Shown here: in pieces, positions 7,132-7,442 of the stretch
How positions within the stretch are numbered: the first letter of the stretch is position 1
How the letters are laid out: every line of letters starts with the position of its first letter
Assembly: GCA_947174625.1 (NCBI GenBank)
Contig: CAMWJT010000056.1
Span: 1-7,442, forward strand
Reading direction: 5' to 3'
DNA: 7,442 bases
DNA from: an uncultured Ruminococcus sp.
Lineage (GTDB): Bacteria; Bacillota; Clostridia; Oscillospirales; Ruminococcaceae
Notes under the pieces: generated by a model
Seen by the model: only the letters and a program-made list of their open reading frames with translations
The model's database searches: none
Told to the model about the DNA's origin: nothing
Position numbers and translations under genes: made by a program

Positions 7132-7135
7132 GGCA

Positions 7136-7363
7136 TTATTTCCCGGTCATAGATTTCAGTTCAGAAATCAGTGTCAGATCTTCTTTGGATAATTTCAGAT
7201 TGGTGACTGTCTTTCTGCCGTCTGCCGAAGTCACGCTGATTTCAATCAGACTGTCTTCTGTGACCTGCTGTCCTGCATACTGGAAGAACTGGATAAATTT
7301 GGGATGTCTCTGCTGGAACTGTTCGAGCAGGGGCTTGATTTTCATTAATTTCATCGGATTCAT
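7136..7363 (-). CDS. Conserved small protein of unknown function, first gene of the sbcDC operon
   Basis: This encodes a soluble 75-residue protein (start MNPMKLMKIK) with no signal peptide, membrane helix or catalytic motif. An N-terminal helical half has aromatic and basic residues (QRHPKFIQFFQYA, 18-30). A C-terminal half looks like a small beta unit (SLIEISVTSADGRKTVTN, 38-55), ended by a helix (60-72). It resembles a family of short uncharacterised clostridial proteins that begin MNPM and contain HPKF; that is from memory, not from a search. The ATG at 7363 has a good ribosome binding site (GAGGT, 8 bases upstream). The TAA lies 4 bases before the sbcD ATG, so it is surely in the same transcript and may help SbcCD, but no function can be assigned. 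The frame stays open upstream to the window edge; the binding site argues for the start used here. Confidence 0.82.
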   Translation of the reverse strand: MNPMKLMKIKPLLEQFQQRHPKFIQFFQYAGQQVTEDSLIEISVTSADGRKTVTNLKLSKEDLTLISELKSMTGK

Positions 7364-7371
7364 GCTAATTG

Positions 7372-7376
7372 ACCTC
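7372..7376 (-). promoter_or_regulatory. Ribosome binding site of the small gene before sbcD
   Basis: On the minus strand GAGGT lies 8 bases before the ATG at 7363. It decides the start, because the same frame has no stop further upstream inside the window. Confidence 0.7.
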
Positions 7377-7442
7377 GTTTCTTTATTTTTTATAAAAATA
7401 TACTTAAAATCAGTTTCTTCTGCTTTTCCTTGTTTAGGATAA
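7377..7442. other. AT-rich stretch upstream of the sbcDC operon
   Basis: These bases precede the small gene on the minus strand and are very AT-rich around 7385-7410 (TATATTTTTATAAA on the minus strand). This would suit a promoter -10 area, but no -35 element at proper spacing stands out. The end of another gene on the minus strand could also reach in here: one frame ends in TAA near 7392. Nothing firm can be called. Confidence 0.3.

Noticed and set aside
6951..7442. Open frame on the plus strand opposite the start of sbcD and the small gene, running off the window
   Set aside because: It is antisense to two genes supported by motifs and binding sites, and its Ser/Leu/Cys-rich product looks non-coding.

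Overview
The window looks like chromosomal DNA from a low-to-moderate GC Firmicute, most likely a Ruminococcus-like member of the Clostridia. This is inferred from AGGAGG-type ribosome binding sites, ATGA start/stop overlaps, an ECF sigma/anti-sigma pair of clostridial type, and the style of the proteins. No RNA gene, insertion sequence, CRISPR array, phage gene or origin was found. All gaps between genes are shorter than 150 bases.

Layout. Bases 1-1543 (+) hold a Wzz-type polysaccharide chain-length/co-polymerase membrane protein. Its 5' end is abnormal: the reading frame continues plausibly upstream of the first usable start (GTG at 137) but is cut by a TAA at 68-70. A strong hairpin terminator (1562-1590) separates it from a convergent two-gene unit on the minus strand. 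That unit is an ECF sigma factor (3295-2798) followed, with a 4-base ATGA overlap, by its probable zinc-binding transmembrane anti-sigma factor (2801-1644). The anti-sigma factor has a large outer domain that appears internally duplicated. Upstream of the sigma gene lies a 120-base intergenic region with a terminator for the preceding operon and a perfect 9-bp inverted repeat.

Bases 3416-7363 (-) form a compact operon: a 75-residue conserved small protein of unknown function, then sbcD (Mre11-family nuclease) 4 bases later, then sbcC (Rad50-family ATPase with a CPVC zinc hook) overlapping sbcD by 4 bases. It ends at the hairpin at 3371-3401.

How the genes work together. SbcC and SbcD form the SbcCD complex, which cleaves DNA hairpins and blocked double-strand ends; the small protein in front may be an accessory factor. 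The sigma/anti-sigma pair should form a membrane-signal regulatory switch. The Wzz-like protein belongs to cell-surface polysaccharide assembly. Nothing in the sequence proves a link between the three units. I see no convincing wholly new system. The most unusual items are the interrupted start of the Wzz gene, the duplicated sensor domain of the anti-sigma factor, and the small gene coupled to sbcD.
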